Assembly: GCF_001650195.1 (NCBI RefSeq)
Contig: NZ_LXYR01000017.1
Location: 37,477 to 101,476, forward strand
Source of the DNA: Phormidesmis priestleyi BC1401
GTDB taxonomy: Bacteria > Cyanobacteriota > Cyanobacteriia > Leptolyngbyales > Leptolyngbyaceae
DNA: 64,000 nucleotides
Reading direction: 5' to 3'
A program made the position numbers and the translations under genes. This document shows positions 46,514-55,762 of this stretch, in pieces; the first letter of the stretch is position 1, and every line of letters starts with the position of its first letter. The notes beneath the pieces are model-generated. The model was given only the letters and a program-made list of their open reading frames with translations, was not told the DNA's origin and did not search any database.

Positions 46514-46740
46514 TGCGCGGTTGGATCAGGAGCTTGATTGTCTCGCATCACTCTAATTAAAAATCGTAACGCCTCATTGACTGCATCAGCATTGGGAAAA
46601 ATCGCTGCAACATCAGGTTCTAAACGGACAGTTGCTTCACCAAAACTTCTTCTTGCAGAACCTAACCTTCTCACCCGTAGGCTCTTCAAGTCATACTCTG
46701 TACATAAATCATCTTCCATTTCTGAATTATCTCTCTTCAT
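46483..46740 (-). CDS. antitoxin partner of the BrnT-type toxin
   Basis: An 85-aa protein (ATG at 46740; a start at 46755 is also possible). SLRVRRLGSARRSFGEATV and VRLEPDVAAIFPNADAVNEALRFLI look like a ribbon-helix-helix DNA-binding antitoxin. Its start overlaps the toxin 3' end. The last codons (AQANNSNAADS) are written within attC-like site 2. Confidence 0.75.
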   Translation of the reverse strand: MKRDNSEMEDDLCTEYDLKSLRVRRLGSARRSFGEATVRLEPDVAAIFPNADAVNEALRFLIRVMRDNQAPDPTAQANNSNAADS

Positions 46741-46999
46741 AAACCTCTCGCTCAATTCGTGTTACTTCTCTTGCACTGATGATACGAATCGCATCTCCTC
46801 TTTCGGTATAAGAAACGATCAATAATCGCCCTTGATTCGACTCTCCAACAATAAGATACCTCTCCTCGTCGTCAGAGTAGTCTGGATCATAGAAGTCAAC
46901 ATAGAGGGGATCATCAAAAATAGTTTTTGCTTCCTCAAATGAAGCTCTATGTTTCGATACATTGCGCGCTGCTTTGCTTTCATTCCATTTAAACCGCAT
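46727..46999 (-). CDS. BrnT-family ribonuclease toxin
   Basis: A 90-aa RelE-like toxin: FKWNESKAARNVSKHRASFEEAKTIFDDP and the C-terminal RIISAREVTRIEREVYEE are the BrnT hallmarks; the GESNQGRLLIVSYTERGD strand carries catalytic residues in the family. Read on the minus strand before its antitoxin, with coupled translation. The pair plus attC-like site 2 looks like a mobile cassette. Confidence 0.88.
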   Translation of the reverse strand: MRFKWNESKAARNVSKHRASFEEAKTIFDDPLYVDFYDPDYSDDEERYLIVGESNQGRLLIVSYTERGDAIRIISAREVTRIEREVYEER

Positions 47000-47084
47000 A
47001 AAAATTACTGTATCACTGTCTGTTTAGACCGATTTTTAGCCTTATATCGGCTATCTGTAGTCTCGTTTCCGTTTCATCTGTGTC

Positions 47085-47430
47085 ACCGGGAAACCCAATC
47101 CCCTTGTGGGTTGAGAGGGATAGGTGCGCTTGCTGATGGGGTTCAACAGCAAGGAAGCAAGCAATAATCTCTGCAAATGACAGGCTGTTTTCTGGTACAA
47201 TCGAACTTGTGACAAGCCCACTCCTTTAATAAAGGCACGACCTGCAAGGCTACGCACTACAGGGGATACAGTTTCAGAAGCTTCGGCTTTTTGGGAGAGA
47301 GGGATGAGCATTAAACGGCTCCTTGCGAAAGAATTAAATACTTCGGGCTGCGGTCAATCAGCCTATTGTGCTCCGACTTCTAGATGGCTAGAGGGACTTG
47401 GAAGGGCAAGCCCCATCCCCTTGTGGGTGG
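47085..47430 (+). mobile_element. possible insertion-sequence tail remnant
   Basis: Two similar hairpins ACCCAATCCCCTTGTGGGTT (47092-47111) and CCCCATCCCCTTGTGGGTGG (47410-47429, followed by GGTTGTTGAC) bound ~320 bp of non-coding sequence that breaks a GNAT gene fragment. The arrangement recalls the structured right end of IS200/IS605 elements. No transposase or TnpB is left. Weak assignment. Confidence 0.3.
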
Positions 47431-47439
47431 GGTTGTTGA

Positions 47440-47552
47440 CTAAAAGAGACTCATCGGTTCTGCTTACGACCTCAAACCCGAAGCGATCGTAGAGCTTTAC
47501 TGCTGGATTGTTTGCTGAGACGCTCAATGAGATAGATGATTGTCCACAAACC
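47440..47552 (-). pseudogene. remnant of a GNAT N-acetyltransferase
   Basis: The minus strand reads SSISLSVSANNPAVKLYDR, then FGFEVVSRTDESLLVNN, the acetyl-CoA-binding beta4-alpha4 tail of a GNAT enzyme. Nothing upstream completes the domain, so only the C-terminal third remains. Confidence 0.65.
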
Positions 47553-47597
47553 GACGCAAATAAATGTGTGAGTAACTGTCTGCCTAAACTAGAGTAT

Positions 47598-47708
47598 TTA
47601 AGCAGAATCTTGTCAGTTCAAAATCCCAAAATCGGTAATTAGGCAGAAAATTATCGGTCTAATATTCCGAATCGAGGTAGTTAGACGGAATGTTTCTGCC
47701 TAATGCCT
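47598..47708 (+). repeat. 41-42-bp repeat cluster with palindromic core
   Basis: Units begin at 47598, 47639 and 47681 with TTAAGCAGAA, TTAGGCAGAA and TTAGACGGAA; each core is close to the palindrome TTAGRCRGAA ... TTYYGYCTAA. GACGGAA-NN-TTTCTG is shared with the 40-bp cluster at 30971. Confidence 0.55.
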
Positions 47709-47863
47709 AGCTTAAAGCAAGAGATCCTGCCTCAGCGCGACGAATGCGATCGGGCTAGACCTTCTGTACCCACGAGTAGAAGTTCGATCGCGCCTCTCCT
47801 GATCCTTCCGGGGCGAGTTTAATAGTTGTGGAGACAAGAGTTATGAGCAGACATTCTCGATCG

Positions 47864-48083
47864 AGCTTGTAGCTTCCTTGATAAAACGTGTTGCTTCCTT
47901 AGTTGAGCTTATGACTTCCTTAGTTGAGCTTATGGCTTCCTTGATTGAGCTTATGGTTTTCTTAGCTGAGCTTATGGCTTCCTTGATTGAGCTTATGGCT
48001 TCCTCAGTTGAGCTTATGGCTTCCTTAGTTGAGCTTATGACTTCCTTGATTGAGCTTATGGTTTTCTCAGTTGAGCTTGTTGA
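47864..48083 (+). repeat. 21-bp tandem repeat, about ten copies
   Basis: The unit TTGAGCTTATGGCTTCCTTAG repeats head to tail with a few changes per copy. Because 21 is a multiple of three, a 77-codon plus-strand frame (47878-48111, TTG start, heptads like VELMASL) and a start-less minus-strand frame (SSIKEAI heptads) both stay open. No ribosome site fits either, so I treat it as a minisatellite or the relic of a coiled-coil gene. Confidence 0.75.
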
Positions 48084-48122
48084 CCTGTCAATATGGATCG
48101 ATTCAAGTTGAAAGCAATTGAC

Positions 48123-49634
48123 TCATCCTAAAAACAGTTTGTAAGCGTTGTTTTGGCTTTCATCCCAATAGCGATAGCCGAGCGTGTCGAGAAAGGCTTG
48201 CCAGTCTGCCATCTCGTGAGGTGGAACCTGCATTCCGACCACAATTCGACCATAATCTGCTCCGTGATTGCGATAGTGAAAAAGGCTGATATTCCAATCG
48301 GGACTCATGCAGGCGAGAAACTTGATCAGTGCCCCCGGACGCTCAGGAAACTCGAAGCGATAGAGCAATTCATTATGAGCTAATGGCGATCGTCCGCCGA
48401 CCATGTGTCTAAGATGCAGTTTGGTGAGTTCGTCATCGGTTAAGTCGATCGTGCTAAATCCATTTGCCTCAAAGGTTGCTGCAATTTGGGTCGCATCTGC
48501 CCGATTTTGGATTTGAATGCCGACAAAGATATGCGCTTCTTTATCGTCAGCAATTCGATAGTTAAACTCTGTTAAACTGCGTTTGCCAATGCACTCACAA
48601 AACTTCTTTAAGCTACCATTTTGTTCAGGAATGGTCACCGCAAAAATCGCTTCTCGACGTTCGCCAAATTCGGCGCGTTCTGCGACAAATCGAAGCCGAT
48701 CGAAGTTCATATTGGCACCACACGCGATCGCCACGAGCGTCTGTCCTTGAATCTGTTCGCGTTCGACATAGGCTTTTGCGCCTGCGATCGCCAACGCTCC
48801 GGCAGGTTCTAGAATCGATCGCGTGTCTTCAAACACATCTTTAATCGCGGCACAAATGTGATCGGTGTCTACTAACAGCACTTCATCGACATATTCTTGA
48901 CAGAGGCGAAACGTTTCGACTCCGACTTCGCTGACAGCCACGCCATCGGCAAACAAACCGACTCGCGGCAGCTTGATGCGATGTCCGGCTTTTAACGATT
49001 GATACATCGCATCGGCATCGACAGGCTCAACGCCAATAATCTTAATTTCAGGACGCAATCGCTTCACGTAAGCGGCAATTCCAGAAATCAATCCGCCACC
49101 GCCGATCGCCACAAAAATTGCATGAATCGGCTGTTGATGCTGACGCAAAATCTCCATCGCGATCGTGCCTTGTCCCGCAATCACATCAGGATCATCAAAC
49201 GGATGGATGAACGTCAATCCTTTCTCAACTTCTAGCAGTCGGGCATAAGCATAAGCATCATCGTAAGTGTCGCCATGCAAAATCACTTCGCCGCCACGGG
49301 CTTTCACCGCATCAATCTTCACTTGCGGAGTCGTCATCGGCATCACTACGATCGCAGTCGTTCCAAGTTGACGGGCACCGAGCGCAACACCTTGAGCATG
49401 ATTTCCGGCAGAAGCAGCAATCACGCCCAGCGCGAGGACATCGGGCGGCAGTTGCGCCATTTTGTTATATGCGCCCCGCAGCTTAAACGAAAACACAGAC
49501 TGCATATCTTCGCGCTTGAGCAGCACTTTGTTATCAAGCCGCGCCGATAGATTTGGGGCAATCTCTAGAGCCGTCTCGTGAGCGACATCGTAAACACGAG
49601 CCGTCAGAATTTTTTCAAGGTAGTTGGGAGACAT
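48123..49634 (-). CDS. ilvA: threonine ammonia-lyase, biosynthetic
   Basis: A 503-aa PLP enzyme deaminating threonine to 2-oxobutyrate, first step of isoleucine synthesis. The PLP lysine is in SVFSFKLRGAYNKM, the phosphate-binding loop is AIGGGGLISGIA, and GNHAQGVA is also diagnostic. Two ACT-like regulatory domains fill residues ~325-503 (FAVTIPEQNGSLKKF, RFEFPERPGALIKFLA), marking the allosteric, Ile-inhibited form. Confidence 0.96.
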   Translation of the reverse strand: MSPNYLEKILTARVYDVAHETALEIAPNLSARLDNKVLLKREDMQSVFSFKLRGAYNKMAQLPPDVLALGVIAASAGNHAQGVALGARQLGTTAIVVMPMTTPQVKIDAVKARGGEVILHGDTYDDAYAYARLLEVEKGLTFIHPFDDPDVIAGQGTIAMEILRQHQQPIHAIFVAIGGGGLISGIAAYVKRLRPEIKIIGVEPVDADAMYQSLKAGHRIKLPRVGLFADGVAVSEVGVETFRLCQEYVDEVLLVDTDHICAAIKDVFEDTRSILEPAGALAIAGAKAYVEREQIQGQTLVAIACGANMNFDRLRFVAERAEFGERREAIFAVTIPEQNGSLKKFCECIGKRSLTEFNYRIADDKEAHIFVGIQIQNRADATQIAATFEANGFSTIDLTDDELTKLHLRHMVGGRSPLAHNELLYRFEFPERPGALIKFLACMSPDWNISLFHYRNHGADYGRIVVGMQVPPHEMADWQAFLDTLGYRYWDESQNNAYKLFLG

Positions 49635-49792
49635 GGCGCAGACGCAAGATTAGAGAATCATTGTACCTGACCACCTCTGCGGTGTGTCGCAAAATCAAGT
49701 TGTGAGCGATCGCCCCGGTGCGTCACAATGAGTTATTACGCTTGACCAAAAATAATATCTGCACTTGCCCTTTAATCAGAGCAAGGTTCTTT

Positions 49793-51481
49793 ATGCACGA
49801 TCGTCTCCCACTCAACCACTCTAAACCTCGATCGAACTGGATTCAAAAAAGCCTGACGCTGATTGGCTGGAGTCTGATTCCGGCTGCCTTGCTGACTCGC
49901 CCCGCGTTGAGTGCCGAGCGGCTCTATCTATCCTACGGCGTGCTGGAGCGATCGATCTCGGTGGCTGCTCTCGAAACCTATGCCAAAACCGGAAAATTAG
50001 ATAACGATCTGAGCGTCTACGCTCAATATGCCGATGCCCAGCGATTGGCAGCTTTGCAAAAGGCATTAGTAATCAGGGCAGACGTGACCCCGATCGCGGT
50101 CTCTCAATTTCTCTACACGCCGCAAGGAGAAATCTTGCTGCGACGCTTGGGGCAGGTGATTCAGCCCGAATCGAGAGACACCGGATTTTATGCAATTCGG
50201 GCAGCGCTGATTTTGGCATCCAGCGATCCTCAAGGGTTAACTCCTCTGAATGTGTTTCGCAAATTTCCGACCCGTGGGCTGCGAATCGATTTACAGACTG
50301 CCCTGCAAATTGCTGGAGACTTAGAGCAGGTCATCACTCGCACTAATCAAGCTACGACAACCCTCACTCAACTGGCTCAGCTAGAAGCCCTTGCCACCCC
50401 AATTACTAGCCCGACTCCTCTCCCCGATCTGGCAAATCGAGGCTCGATTCGCTGGCAAAAAGAAACGATTCGGATGGTCTATCGGACTCGCAGTTTTGTC
50501 ACCGCATTAGGAAGCGATCGCGTGTTCCCGGTCGATGTCTACCTGCCACAGGTCAGAACGAGTCGCCAAACGCGCAAAATTCCAGTAGTGGTAATTTCTC
50601 ACGGCTTGGGTTCCGATCGCACCACGTTTCGATATTTGGCAGAACACCTCGCCTCTCACGGGTTTGCAGTCGCCGTGCCCGAACACCCCGGCAGCAATGC
50701 TCAACAGTTTCAAGCCTTAATTTCAGGCACCGTCAGCGAGGTCGCAGCACCGAGCGAGTTTGTCGATCGTCCGCTTGATATTAAATATTTGTTGGATGAT
50801 CTGACGCGACGCGCCCAGTCTGACCCTCGCTACAGTCGCCTTAACTTAGAGCAAGTTGGCGTTTTAGGGCAATCCTTTGGAGGCTACACGGTCTTAGCGC
50901 TGGCAGGTGCTGCGATTAATTTTGAGCAACTGCAAAAAGACTGTGGCGTTCAAGCGTTGGATAGCACTCTCAATTTATCGGTGCTGTTGCAGTGTCGGGC
51001 AAATGCTCTACCGCGCCTCAGCTACAACTTACAAGATCCGCGGGTTAAAGCGATCATCGCGATTAACCCGGTCGATAGCGCGGTGTTAGGTCAAGCTGGA
51101 TTTGAGCAAATCTCGATTCCAACCATGTTGGTGGCAGGAAGCGCAGACACCGTTGCCCCAGCGCTCCCCGAACAGATTCAGCCCTTTACCTGGTTAAAGA
51201 CTCCCGATCGCTATCTCGTGCTAATGGATCGCGGCACTCATTTTTCGACGCTAGAGGAAACCAATGATTCAGTTCCGCTTCCTCCAGAAGTAGCAGGTCC
51301 TACGCCCGTGATTGCCCGTCGCTATATGAACGCCCTGAGTTTGGCATTCTTTCAAACCTACATTGCCAATCAGCCCAGCTATCGATCGTATCTCTCGGCT
51401 AGCTATGCTCAACGAATCAGCCAAGACCCGCTGCGGCTGAGTTTGGTGCGATCGCTGAGTGCAGACCAACTGAAAAAATAA
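49793..51481 (+). CDS. exported alpha/beta hydrolase with DUF1400 domain
   Basis: A 562-aa protein. Residues ~20-43 form a signal peptide (SLTLIGWSLIPAALLT, cleavage near ALSA). A cyanobacterial DUF1400 domain follows (~45-175), then an alpha/beta-hydrolase fold with nucleophile elbow GQSFGGY and the oxyanion region ISHGLGSDRTTF; the His lies near RGTHFSTLEE. Probably a periplasmic esterase or lipase. ATG at 49793 with AAGG upstream is chosen over a GTG/ATG-like longer frame because it restores the signal peptide. Followed by truB after 9 bp. Confidence 0.85.
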   Translation: MHDRLPLNHSKPRSNWIQKSLTLIGWSLIPAALLTRPALSAERLYLSYGVLERSISVAALETYAKTGKLDNDLSVYAQYADAQRLAALQKALVIRADVTPIAVSQFLYTPQGEILLRRLGQVIQPESRDTGFYAIRAALILASSDPQGLTPLNVFRKFPTRGLRIDLQTALQIAGDLEQVITRTNQATTTLTQLAQLEALATPITSPTPLPDLANRGSIRWQKETIRMVYRTRSFVTALGSDRVFPVDVYLPQVRTSRQTRKIPVVVISHGLGSDRTTFRYLAEHLASHGFAVAVPEHPGSNAQQFQALISGTVSEVAAPSEFVDRPLDIKYLLDDLTRRAQSDPRYSRLNLEQVGVLGQSFGGYTVLALAGAAINFEQLQKDCGVQALDSTLNLSVLLQCRANALPRLSYNLQDPRVKAIIAINPVDSAVLGQAGFEQISIPTMLVAGSADTVAPALPEQIQPFTWLKTPDRYLVLMDRGTHFSTLEETNDSVPLPPEVAGPTPVIARRYMNALSLAFFQTYIANQPSYRSYLSASYAQRISQDPLRLSLVRSLSADQLKK

Positions 51482-51490
51482 AGGTGCCGG

Positions 51491-52390
51491 GTGAATAACG
51501 GGTTTTTGAATCTCAACAAATCGGTAGGATTTACGTCTCATGATTGCGTCGCCAAAGTGCGGCGATTGTTGAATCTCAAGCGAGTCGGGCACGCCGGAAC
51601 CCTCGATCCCGCAGCGACGGGAGTGTTGCCGATCGCGCTAGGTCGGGCAACGCGGCTGCTGCAATATTTGCCGCAAGATAAGGCATATCACGCAACGATT
51701 CGGTTTGGGTTGACGACGGCGACCGATGACTTAGAGGGCAATGTGCTGTCAAGTCAGCCTGTGCCGTGGCTCACTTTAGAGGCTGTAACGGCGAAACTCC
51801 CTTTATTTGAGGGCAAGATTCAGCAGGTGCCGCCTAACTATAGTGCCATTCAGGTGCAGGGAAAACGGCTGTATGATTTAGCGCGATCGGGTGAATCTAT
51901 CGAGGTTCCCTCGCGGTCTGTAGAAATCTATTCATTAGAGGTTTTAGATTGGCGATCAAGCGAGTTTCCAGAATTAGAGTTGGCGATCGACTGCGGCTCC
52001 GGGACTTATATTCGCTCGATCGCTCGTGATTTGGGAGCGATGTTGGCGACGGGAGGCACGTTAGCCAAGCTGATTCGCACCGATAGCAGTGGATTTACGA
52101 TCGGGGATAGCCTGACGCTCGATGAATTTGCTCTGCAACTGCAAGACGATCTCTTTTTGCCGATCGCGCCTGATGTCGCGTTATCTCACTTGCCGATCAT
52201 CACCCTGCCCGAAGAACCCGCAAAACGCTGGCGATGGGGGCAAAAAGTAGTAGCGAATGACACGCTAGCAGATGGTACGATCGTCCGAATTTATCACGAA
52301 GACGGTCGCTTTCTGGGTATCGCTCAAGTGCTTAAAGCCGACACAAACAGACTTCTGGTTCCTCAAATGGTGTTTGAGCCAATTTCTTAA
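51491..52390 (+). CDS. truB: tRNA pseudouridine-55 synthase
   Basis: A 299-aa enzyme making pseudouridine 55 in tRNA. N-terminal GFLNLNKSVGFTSHDCV, catalytic Asp D39 in HAGTLDPAATGVLP, then KAYHATIRFG and SGTYIRSIARDLG. GTG start with AAGG 6 nt upstream, at the end of the hydrolase gene, so the two are coupled. Confidence 0.96.
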   Translation: MNNGFLNLNKSVGFTSHDCVAKVRRLLNLKRVGHAGTLDPAATGVLPIALGRATRLLQYLPQDKAYHATIRFGLTTATDDLEGNVLSSQPVPWLTLEAVTAKLPLFEGKIQQVPPNYSAIQVQGKRLYDLARSGESIEVPSRSVEIYSLEVLDWRSSEFPELELAIDCGSGTYIRSIARDLGAMLATGGTLAKLIRTDSSGFTIGDSLTLDEFALQLQDDLFLPIAPDVALSHLPIITLPEEPAKRWRWGQKVVANDTLADGTIVRIYHEDGRFLGIAQVLKADTNRLLVPQMVFEPIS

Positions 52391-52534
52391 AGGATTCATC
52401 TAAGTATTGCTCTCAGTACAACTTCGGTATATACGGAGTAATCTTTGTTATATAAAGTTTTGATAAATACATAGATCTTCATAGTCTAAAAGGAACCCTT
52501 AGCCAAGAACTCAGATTCTTGTAGAGGCAACCTT

Positions 52535-54940
52535 GTGGCATACGACACTTTGGAGACAGCTAAAGACGTTAGCCTGTCTTCTAGCGCGCAGACGTTTACA
52601 AACTCAATTAGCCGCGTTGATTCAACCGACTATTACCGATTTCAGTTCAAGAGTTATAGCAGTCTCAGTGCAGTTCTCAATCACTTAAATGGAGATGTCA
52701 ACCTTGAGCTAATTCAAGACCGCGATCGTAACGGAGTGGTTAGCAGCAGCGAAGTCCTTTCTGCCTCCAATAATAGCGGCGCGATCGATGAACTCATCAA
52801 CACAACTCTTGCTCCTGGAACTTACTATCTCCGGGTTTCTACAAGTCAAGACAGCGATCGCTACAGCCTTGATTTGTCTGCTACGAGTGATCTCAAAACC
52901 GATTTAGTTTGGCGAAATTATGCCACTGGCGAAAACGCATCTTGGCAGATGAAAGATAACGCCATCGCCTCGGCTGTTTTTCTCACCAAAGTAACTGATC
53001 CAAATTGGAAGCTAGAGACTACCGCAGACTTCAATCACGATGGACAGCCTGATCTTTTTTGGCGAAATTACACTACTGGCGAAAACGCGGTTTGGCAGAT
53101 GAAGGGCAACGCCATTGATTCAGTAGTCTATTTCACCAAAGTAACTGACCCGAACTGGAAACTAGCAGGGGTTGCAGACTTCAATAATGACGGACAGGCT
53201 GATTTAATTTGGCGAAATTATGCCACTGGCGAGAATGCAGTTTGGCAGATGAACGGCAACGCCATCCAGTCGGCAGTCTATCTCACTAAAGTGCCTGACC
53301 TGAACTGGAAACTAGCAGGGGTTGCAGACTTCAATAATGACGGACAGGCTGATTTAATTTGGCGAAATTATGCCACTGGCGAGAATGCAGTCTGGCAAAT
53401 GAAAGGTAACGCGATCGATTCGGCAGTCTGGCTTCTCAAAATCCCCGATCCCAATTGGCAACTCGTCTCAATTTCCAAGCAATTTGATCAATCTCTCACC
53501 AATGACGCGGTTGGAAACACGATCGCCAACGCTACTGCGATCACTAATCCCGTGGTGAACTATGGCGCAGCGTCTGGCAGCCCCTCGATCGATGCTCTTT
53601 GGAACGCAAACCACGCCTACTGGAATACGAGTGCGAATGGAGGAGTGATTCCCTATAGTTTCTACACAAATGGGTCAGGTGCTTACACGGGGAATGAGAC
53701 CGTCTCAGAAGTCAGCAGCCTGATCAAGAATAATGTGCGATCGATTTTGTCTTCGATCGAGTCTTACATCAACGTCCGGTTTGTCGAAGTAGCAGATACC
53801 GCTACGAGTTGTGGGGTCATTCGCTATCTATACTCTGATGGCAGGTCAAGTGCAAACAGTGCTGCCTACAGTTTTTATGCCTATGGCTACTACCCAGGCG
53901 ATGGCATTGGCAGTGATGTTCACCTCAACCCCAACCAAGCCGCAAGTTTTGAAGAGGGAGCCGGAAGCTACGGCTATACGGCACTTCTGCACGAAACGCT
54001 GCACACGCTAGGCTTAAAACACTCCGGAAATTACAACGTGGGAGGAGGCACGACAGAGGGACCTTATCTATCACCTGGCGACGATAATCTCACAAACACC
54101 GTGATGACCTATAACAATGGGACGAGTGACACAAAATACACCGGAAGTAAATCAGTCACGCTTATGCCTTACGACATTCGAGCACTACAATATCTCTATG
54201 GCGCTAGAGATAACAATGCGAATTCTACGACTTACACGTTTAAAACTGTCTATGGCTATGCTGTAGGGAATCAGTTTTTTGGCAGCACAACCACTGAGTT
54301 GAAACAAAGCATTTGGGACGCTGGTGGAGTAGATACCTTAGACTTTTCTGGGTTGTCGACTGCGTCAAACTATCGATTTGATCTTAACCCAGGCGGCATT
54401 TTAACCACTCAATCGTCTTATAACGGGTCAACTTATTATGACTATAGCCAAGATAGTCAGCCGACAGACGGAATTCCACAGGGTCCGCAATATGCCACCT
54501 CTAACTTTGGCACCACGATCGCTTACGGCACCGTGATTGAGAATCTGATCAATTCACCCGGAAATGATGACATCATCGCCAACGCTGCCAGCAATATCTT
54601 TAAGGGCTATACATTTGGCACGTTCACAGGGAACGACGTGATTGAGTCTGGCAGTGCTGCCGATGTGGTAGAGCTTGCAGGATATACCTTGTCAAATTTG
54701 ACCACCGCCGTGAGTGGCAGCAATTTAACGATCGGGCTAGGTTCCTCTGGCTCTATCCAACTGCAAAACTACTATGGTGCAAATGGCTCCCTGAAGTTTT
54801 TAGTGGGTGGTGCTTACTACACTTACAGTTCGGGCGGTTGGCAAGCGGCGGCTCCGGTGGCGATCGCGCCTCCTAATGCCTCAGATGCGATCGTTACAGG
54901 CGGACTCACCTCAACCGTTGCCTCGACTTCTAGAATGTAG
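52535..54940 (+). CDS. serralysin-like M10 metalloprotease with PPC and FG-GAP/VCBS-like repeats
   Basis: An 801-aa secreted-type protein. A pre-peptidase C-terminal-like domain (~15-115) is followed by four ~50-residue repeats (~125-315; LIWRNYATGENAVWQMKGNA, ADFNNDGQADL). The metzincin domain follows with zinc motif H486-ETLH-TLGLKH496 and a Met-turn region, then an RTX-like tail (DTLDFSGLST, NDDIIANAASN). No N-terminal signal peptide is seen, which fits type I secretion. Two repeats are identical over ~93 bp at 150-bp distance (53153 and 53303), so they duplicated recently. GTG start with GAGG 7 nt upstream. Confidence 0.9.
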   Translation: MAYDTLETAKDVSLSSSAQTFTNSISRVDSTDYYRFQFKSYSSLSAVLNHLNGDVNLELIQDRDRNGVVSSSEVLSASNNSGAIDELINTTLAPGTYYLRVSTSQDSDRYSLDLSATSDLKTDLVWRNYATGENASWQMKDNAIASAVFLTKVTDPNWKLETTADFNHDGQPDLFWRNYTTGENAVWQMKGNAIDSVVYFTKVTDPNWKLAGVADFNNDGQADLIWRNYATGENAVWQMNGNAIQSAVYLTKVPDLNWKLAGVADFNNDGQADLIWRNYATGENAVWQMKGNAIDSAVWLLKIPDPNWQLVSISKQFDQSLTNDAVGNTIANATAITNPVVNYGAASGSPSIDALWNANHAYWNTSANGGVIPYSFYTNGSGAYTGNETVSEVSSLIKNNVRSILSSIESYINVRFVEVADTATSCGVIRYLYSDGRSSANSAAYSFYAYGYYPGDGIGSDVHLNPNQAASFEEGAGSYGYTALLHETLHTLGLKHSGNYNVGGGTTEGPYLSPGDDNLTNTVMTYNNGTSDTKYTGSKSVTLMPYDIRALQYLYGARDNNANSTTYTFKTVYGYAVGNQFFGSTTTELKQSIWDAGGVDTLDFSGLSTASNYRFDLNPGGILTTQSSYNGSTYYDYSQDSQPTDGIPQGPQYATSNFGTTIAYGTVIENLINSPGNDDIIANAASNIFKGYTFGTFTGNDVIESGSAADVVELAGYTLSNLTTAVSGSNLTIGLGSSGSIQLQNYYGANGSLKFLVGGAYYTYSSGGWQAAAPVAIAPPNASDAIVTGGLTSTVASTSRM

Positions 54941-55027
54941 CCGCTTTCACAGGCTCCAGCCGCTTGTATGTGTCCTTTGTGCTCTGGCAAGACTGCCTTC
55001 AATCAACTGGGGAAATTGAGTTTAGCC

Positions 55028-55142
55028 TTAACTGAGATCTTGCACCTGAACTAAAACTCTCTCGTTTCTGGCATTCACCCGCCCGTGATTGAAAATCACG
55101 GTCTAACGGTGCAAAGTCCACTCAAGGGACTGAGAGAGGGTT
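55028..55142. repeat. IS end with TIR TTAACTGAGATCTTGCACC
   Basis: Starts with the same inverted-repeat end as the MITE at 37947 and is almost identical to it over 118 bp, then joins the truncated transposase remnant at about 55142. It is the surviving end of an IS. Confidence 0.75.
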
Positions 55143-55608
55143 TATTGGGCATCGCCTGCTTGAAAGCATCTTTGGCTACGCTCGGCTGGAACCAACCATT
55201 TGTAGGATTCCTTCGCTTCAATCGGCAGTTTTTGGCAACGTCTTTCCTGTTTATCCCCATGCCTGATGGCTCTAGTCCACAGTTGCACATGGCTCAGCCC
55301 AGTGGAAACCCATCTTGAGCATCCAAAACGAGCGTGGGATGAATGAAAAATCCTAAATCTCGATTATTTCCGACGACCCCGACTCCTTCCTCTTTCAACC
55401 GACCCCGATGCGCATCCAAGTTGATTCCACTCGTGTCGCTAATGGCTAGGACAGGTCTCCCCGATCCTTGTTCTTGGCAATGGTCTGCCAAACTTCTCAC
55501 TAATTCCGGTACGCTCACCTGCTCATTCTCCAAGTAGCGGTAGTAAGCTATTTGCTCTGACCGATTACGGCTAATTTGCTGGATGACGATGGTCTGATGG
55601 TTTTGCAT
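55142..55608 (-). pseudogene. IS4-family (IS50-like) transposase remnant, frameshifted
   Basis: Minus-strand frame from 55608 (MQNHQTIVIQQISRNRSEQ ...) contains PVLAISDTSGINL with a catalytic-type Asp and GFFIHPTLVLD, ending at a premature stop at 55294. In the next frame the family sequence continues: LSHVQLWTRAIRHGDK, LPIEAKESYKWLVPAERSQ. One base is therefore missing near 55296. The C-terminal half is lost at the junction with the IS end. Confidence 0.82.
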
Positions 55609-55762
55609 AGACTCATATAATGCTGCCCCTTTTTTACCAGTCTAGGATCTCCAAAGGCTTTTCTCCCGACTTGTTTTGCGTGAATCAAGATGGGATTGCT
55701 TATTTTTTCATGTTGTCGTTTAGTCACAAACCCGGTCTAGCTGGACTTGTGTGTACACGGTA

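Noticed and set aside
47127..47430. Group II intron 5' end (GTGCGC...)
   Set aside because: No domain V sequence or reverse transcriptase follows; the hairpin at 47410 fits an IS end better.
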